Shown here one piece after another: positions 23,669 through 25,463 of a stretch of DNA of 25,463 nt. Both the position numbers and the translations under genes were made by a program. The DNA is taken from contig JBCBQD010000055.1 in assembly GCA_039820425.1 (NCBI GenBank), forward strand, positions 1 through 25,463. The letters are read 5' to 3'. The stretch comes from SIO4C1 sp039820425. GTDB taxonomy: Bacteria > Cyanobacteriota > Cyanobacteriia > Phormidesmidales > Phormidesmidaceae. A model generated the notes under the pieces. It ran no database searches and was not told where the DNA came from. It saw nothing but the letters and a program-made list of their open reading frames with translations. Position 1 is the first letter of the stretch; every line of letters begins with the position of its first letter.

Positions 23669-24475
23669 TTAAATTGGCTCTGGCAACTTGTTGGTTGGGC
23701 TCATCAGTTTGTGAATCGGCGCGCCTTCTGCAAGTTCTATGCCAAAATAGGTCTTTAAAGATGTTTGATACGCCTCTCTATTCGGTACTTCTTGTTCCTT
23801 ACGCTGCCCATCAGTTGTTACTATTAAATGATTATTTGATAGCGTAACCCGCCCTTCCACCGTCGCCAGTGAGCACACTGTTTTTTGCGTAAAATGAGAC
23901 TCCGGTGAGGTTTGCTGATATTGGCACATGACGCTAAATTCATCGAGCCGACAAGGTTTTAGCGCAAAAATATATTGCGGGCTCCAATCAGATCCGCGCT
24001 GTTGCTGGAGCACCTTCTCAGTCTCAGAACCTGTCAGCCGATACATGCTGCCATGCTGCTCATGTGCTTCGCTGCTATCAAGTAGAAGTGGCTCTAGAAA
24101 AGAATCTCCAAAGCCCACGTCTGCAATCAATCGCACCTCCTCCATCTCAATCAGCAAAAGCATATGGTCGAACTCAGCTCCCGGTTGTGTGTCTCTAAAC
24201 ACCCGCGCTGATAACGTGACGACTTTGAAACCAAGCTGCTCCAGCAACCACCCAAACAACCCATTAAGCTCATAGCAAAAGCCCCCTCGCCGACATCGAA
24301 CGATCTTGTCATAAAAAGATGCTAGAGAGACTACAATTGGGCGACCCAAATGAATATCAAGATTCTCGAAGGGAACTGAGCGCATGTGCGCCCGGTGGAG
24401 TTGCTTGAGTGTTTTCACTGTCGGCTCGCGAGTTCCGCTGTAACCGATGCGTTCTAGATACGCACCTATCTCCAT
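23669..24475 (-). CDS. Arylamine N-acetyltransferase
   Basis: A 268-aa cytoplasmic enzyme that transfers acetyl from acetyl-CoA to arylamines and hydrazines by a ping-pong mechanism. The triad is visible: Cys67 in RRGGFCYELNG, His104 in EFDHMLLL and Asp119 in IADVGFGDSF. The family start is recovered by the ATG at 24475 (EIGAYLERIGYSG follows directly); an upstream in-frame TTG would add nine residues with no family support. HMRSVPFENLDIHLGRPI (about 30-47) is another conserved block. It precedes the AraC-type gene on the same strand. Natural substrates in cyanobacteria are not known. Confidence 0.95.
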   Translation of the reverse strand: MEIGAYLERIGYSGTREPTVKTLKQLHRAHMRSVPFENLDIHLGRPIVVSLASFYDKIVRCRRGGFCYELNGLFGWLLEQLGFKVVTLSARVFRDTQPGAEFDHMLLLIEMEEVRLIADVGFGDSFLEPLLLDSSEAHEQHGSMYRLTGSETEKVLQQQRGSDWSPQYIFALKPCRLDEFSVMCQYQQTSPESHFTQKTVCSLATVEGRVTLSNNHLIVTTDGQRKEQEVPNREAYQTSLKTYFGIELAEGAPIHKLMSPTNKLPEPI

Positions 24476-24539
24476 GGGAAATAAACCTGAGTTGTTATCC
24501 AAAGCTTACATCAGGTTTATCGGTACCTGCTGGTTACAG

Positions 24540-24564
24540 AAAAAAGCTCCCATATCTGGGAGCT
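24540..24564 (-). terminator. Rho-independent terminator of psbA
   Basis: On the minus strand an 8-base stem AGCTCCCA / TGGGAGCT (24545-24552 with 24557-24564) with a 4-base loop is followed by a run of six T (complement of A 24540-24545). It lies 37 bases after the psbA stop and fits a strong terminator. Confidence 0.85.
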
Positions 24565-24601
24565 AGCAATCATCACAATCATGACAACTAAAGCATTTGC
24601 C

Positions 24602-25463
24602 CTACGCTTGACCGAGATCATTGATCAAGTCGGGGGCAGTGAATGCGACTGGTGCAGCCTCGCCTGAGGCCAAGTCAAGCGGGAAGTTGTGGGCATTGCG
24701 CTCATGCATCACCTCTATCCCCAGATTTGCCCGGTTTAAGACATCTGCCCAGGTATTAATCACGCGCCCCTGGGCATCTAAAACACTCTGGTTAAAATTA
24801 AACCCATTCAAGTTAAAGGCCATGGTGCTGATGCCCAAGGCAGTGAACCAGATCCCCACCACCGGCCAGGCTGCTAAAAAGAAGTGGAGCGTCCGACTGT
24901 TGGCTTCTACGCCCAGCAGCACCTCGTTGGTGCGCCCGACCAGACGCCCAAAGTAGCCGTGGGCTGCCACAATGTTATAGGTCTCTTCTTCTTGACCAAA
25001 CTTGTAGCCATAGTTCTGAGACTCAATTTCGGTGGTTTCTCGGACGAGGGAAGAGGTCACTAACGATCCGTGCATTGCGCTAAACAGCGCTCCGCCAAAT
25101 ACCCCCGCAACCCCCAGCATGTGAAACGGGTGCATCAAGATATTGTGCTCAGCCTGGAAAACCAGCATGAAGTTGAACGTGCCGGAGATACCCAACGGCA
25201 TGCCGTCCGAGAAAGAACCCTGACCCAGGGGATAGATCAAGAAGACCGCAGAAGCCGCTGCGACAGGCGCAGAGTACGCAACGCAGATCCATGGACGCAT
25301 GCCGAGCCGATAAGATAGCTCCCATTCGCGACCCATGTAAGCAAAAATGCCAATCAAAAAGTGAAAGATAACCAGTTGGTAAGGGCCGCCGTTGTAGAGC
25401 CACTCATCTAAAGAAGCGGCTTCCCAAATGGGGTAGAAATGAAGACCAATTGCGTTAGAGGAG
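24602..25463 (-). CDS. psbA: Photosystem II D1 protein, atypical QB loop (partial, N-terminus outside window)
   Basis: 286 codons from about D1 residue 85 to the end. D1 binds P680, pheophytin, QB and the Mn4CaO5 cluster in the thylakoid membrane. Visible residues in standard numbering: Glu130 (MGREWELSY, high-light form), Tyr161, Asp170 (GQGSFSDGMPLG), Glu189/His190, His198, His215, Tyr246, His252, and C-terminal His332, Glu333, His337, Asp342 and Ala344 (VMHERNAHNFPLDLA). Donor-side ligands are therefore intact. In contrast, standard IFQYASFN (259-266, including Ser264) is replaced by 13 residues, VGRTNEVLLGVEA (24902-24940), after which NSR and the iron ligand His272 (LHFF) resume. The processing tail after Ala344 has 21 residues instead of the usual 16. 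The frame is continuous, so this is not a simple frameshift. A terminator follows. Confidence 0.95.
   Translation of the reverse strand, partial: SSNAIGLHFYPIWEAASLDEWLYNGGPYQLVIFHFLIGIFAYMGREWELSYRLGMRPWICVAYSAPVAAASAVFLIYPLGQGSFSDGMPLGISGTFNFMLVFQAEHNILMHPFHMLGVAGVFGGALFSAMHGSLVTSSLVRETTEIESQNYGYKFGQEEETYNIVAAHGYFGRLVGRTNEVLLGVEANSRTLHFFLAAWPVVGIWFTALGISTMAFNLNGFNFNQSVLDAQGRVINTWADVLNRANLGIEVMHERNAHNFPLDLASGEAAPVAFTAPDLINDLGQA

Noticed and set aside
24899..24961. Frameshift pair as the cause of the odd D1 loop
   Set aside because: Reading the segment in the other frames does not restore the standard IFQYASFN sequence and gives a stop in one of them; the sequence itself differs.

Overview
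The window comes from a cyanobacterium. It ends inside psbA (photosystem II D1). The cyanobacterial HIP1 octamer GCGATCGC occurs more than a dozen times, for example near 187, 1714, 4628, 8292, 13661, 16746 and 22284. It also carries gene families that are largely cyanobacterial: DUF1822, stand-alone Nif11 peptides and CHAT-CHASE2 receptors. C/T-rich tandem repeats and palindromic repeats fill many intergenic gaps, a style familiar from Leptolyngbya-like and other filamentous lineages. The genus is an inference only.

Layout. 1-1099 (-): the N-terminal part of a TldD/PmbA-family protein. 1252-1818 (-): a ribosome hibernation factor fused to a cold-shock domain, separated from the previous gene by a 52-bp perfect palindrome. 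2181-3038 (+): a membrane-anchored alpha/beta hydrolase whose stop overlaps a convergent Nif11-type small peptide (3035-3220, -). 3513-4145 (-): a LuxR-type regulator. 4405-9231 (+): a three-gene module of a sigma-70-like protein, a DUF1822 protein and a CHAT-protease/CHASE2 membrane receptor, with repeat-filled spacers. 9300-9422 (-): a 40-codon remnant of an ExoD-like gene. 9653-10477 (-): dapB. 10818-12044 (+): a P-domain metalloprotease, sharing a bidirectional terminator with a convergent BON-domain gene (12117-12521, -). 12809-13006 (-): an unrecognised 65-aa protein. 13222-14352 (+): a DUF389 membrane protein overlapping the stop of a UbiA-type prenyltransferase (14349-15242, -). 15331-21099 (-): a very large alpha-2-macroglobulin lipoprotein. 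21232-24475: small enzymes and regulators (ABM-like membrane protein, SnoaL-like, VOC, AraC, arylamine N-acetyltransferase). 24602-25463 (-): the C-terminal 286 codons of psbA.

How the genes fit together. Most of the window is a mosaic of single genes rather than long operons. The clearest functional unit is the sigma-like/DUF1822/CHAT-CHASE2 module: a sensor with extracytoplasmic CHASE2 and an intact His-Cys protease dyad, next to a possible transcription factor. The A2M gene and the UbiA gene may be co-transcribed (88-bp gap), and the NAT and AraC genes likewise (40-46 bp).

The two most notable observations are these. First, the D1 protein keeps the visible donor-side ligands, but its QB-binding loop (standard residues 259-266, including Ser264) is replaced by an unrelated 13-residue segment. 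Second, the CHAT/DUF1822/sigma-like module has unknown function. Secondary points are an A2M thioester motif altered to CLES, the orphan Nif11 peptide, and several long perfect palindromes, one centred on HIP1 inside a coding region.
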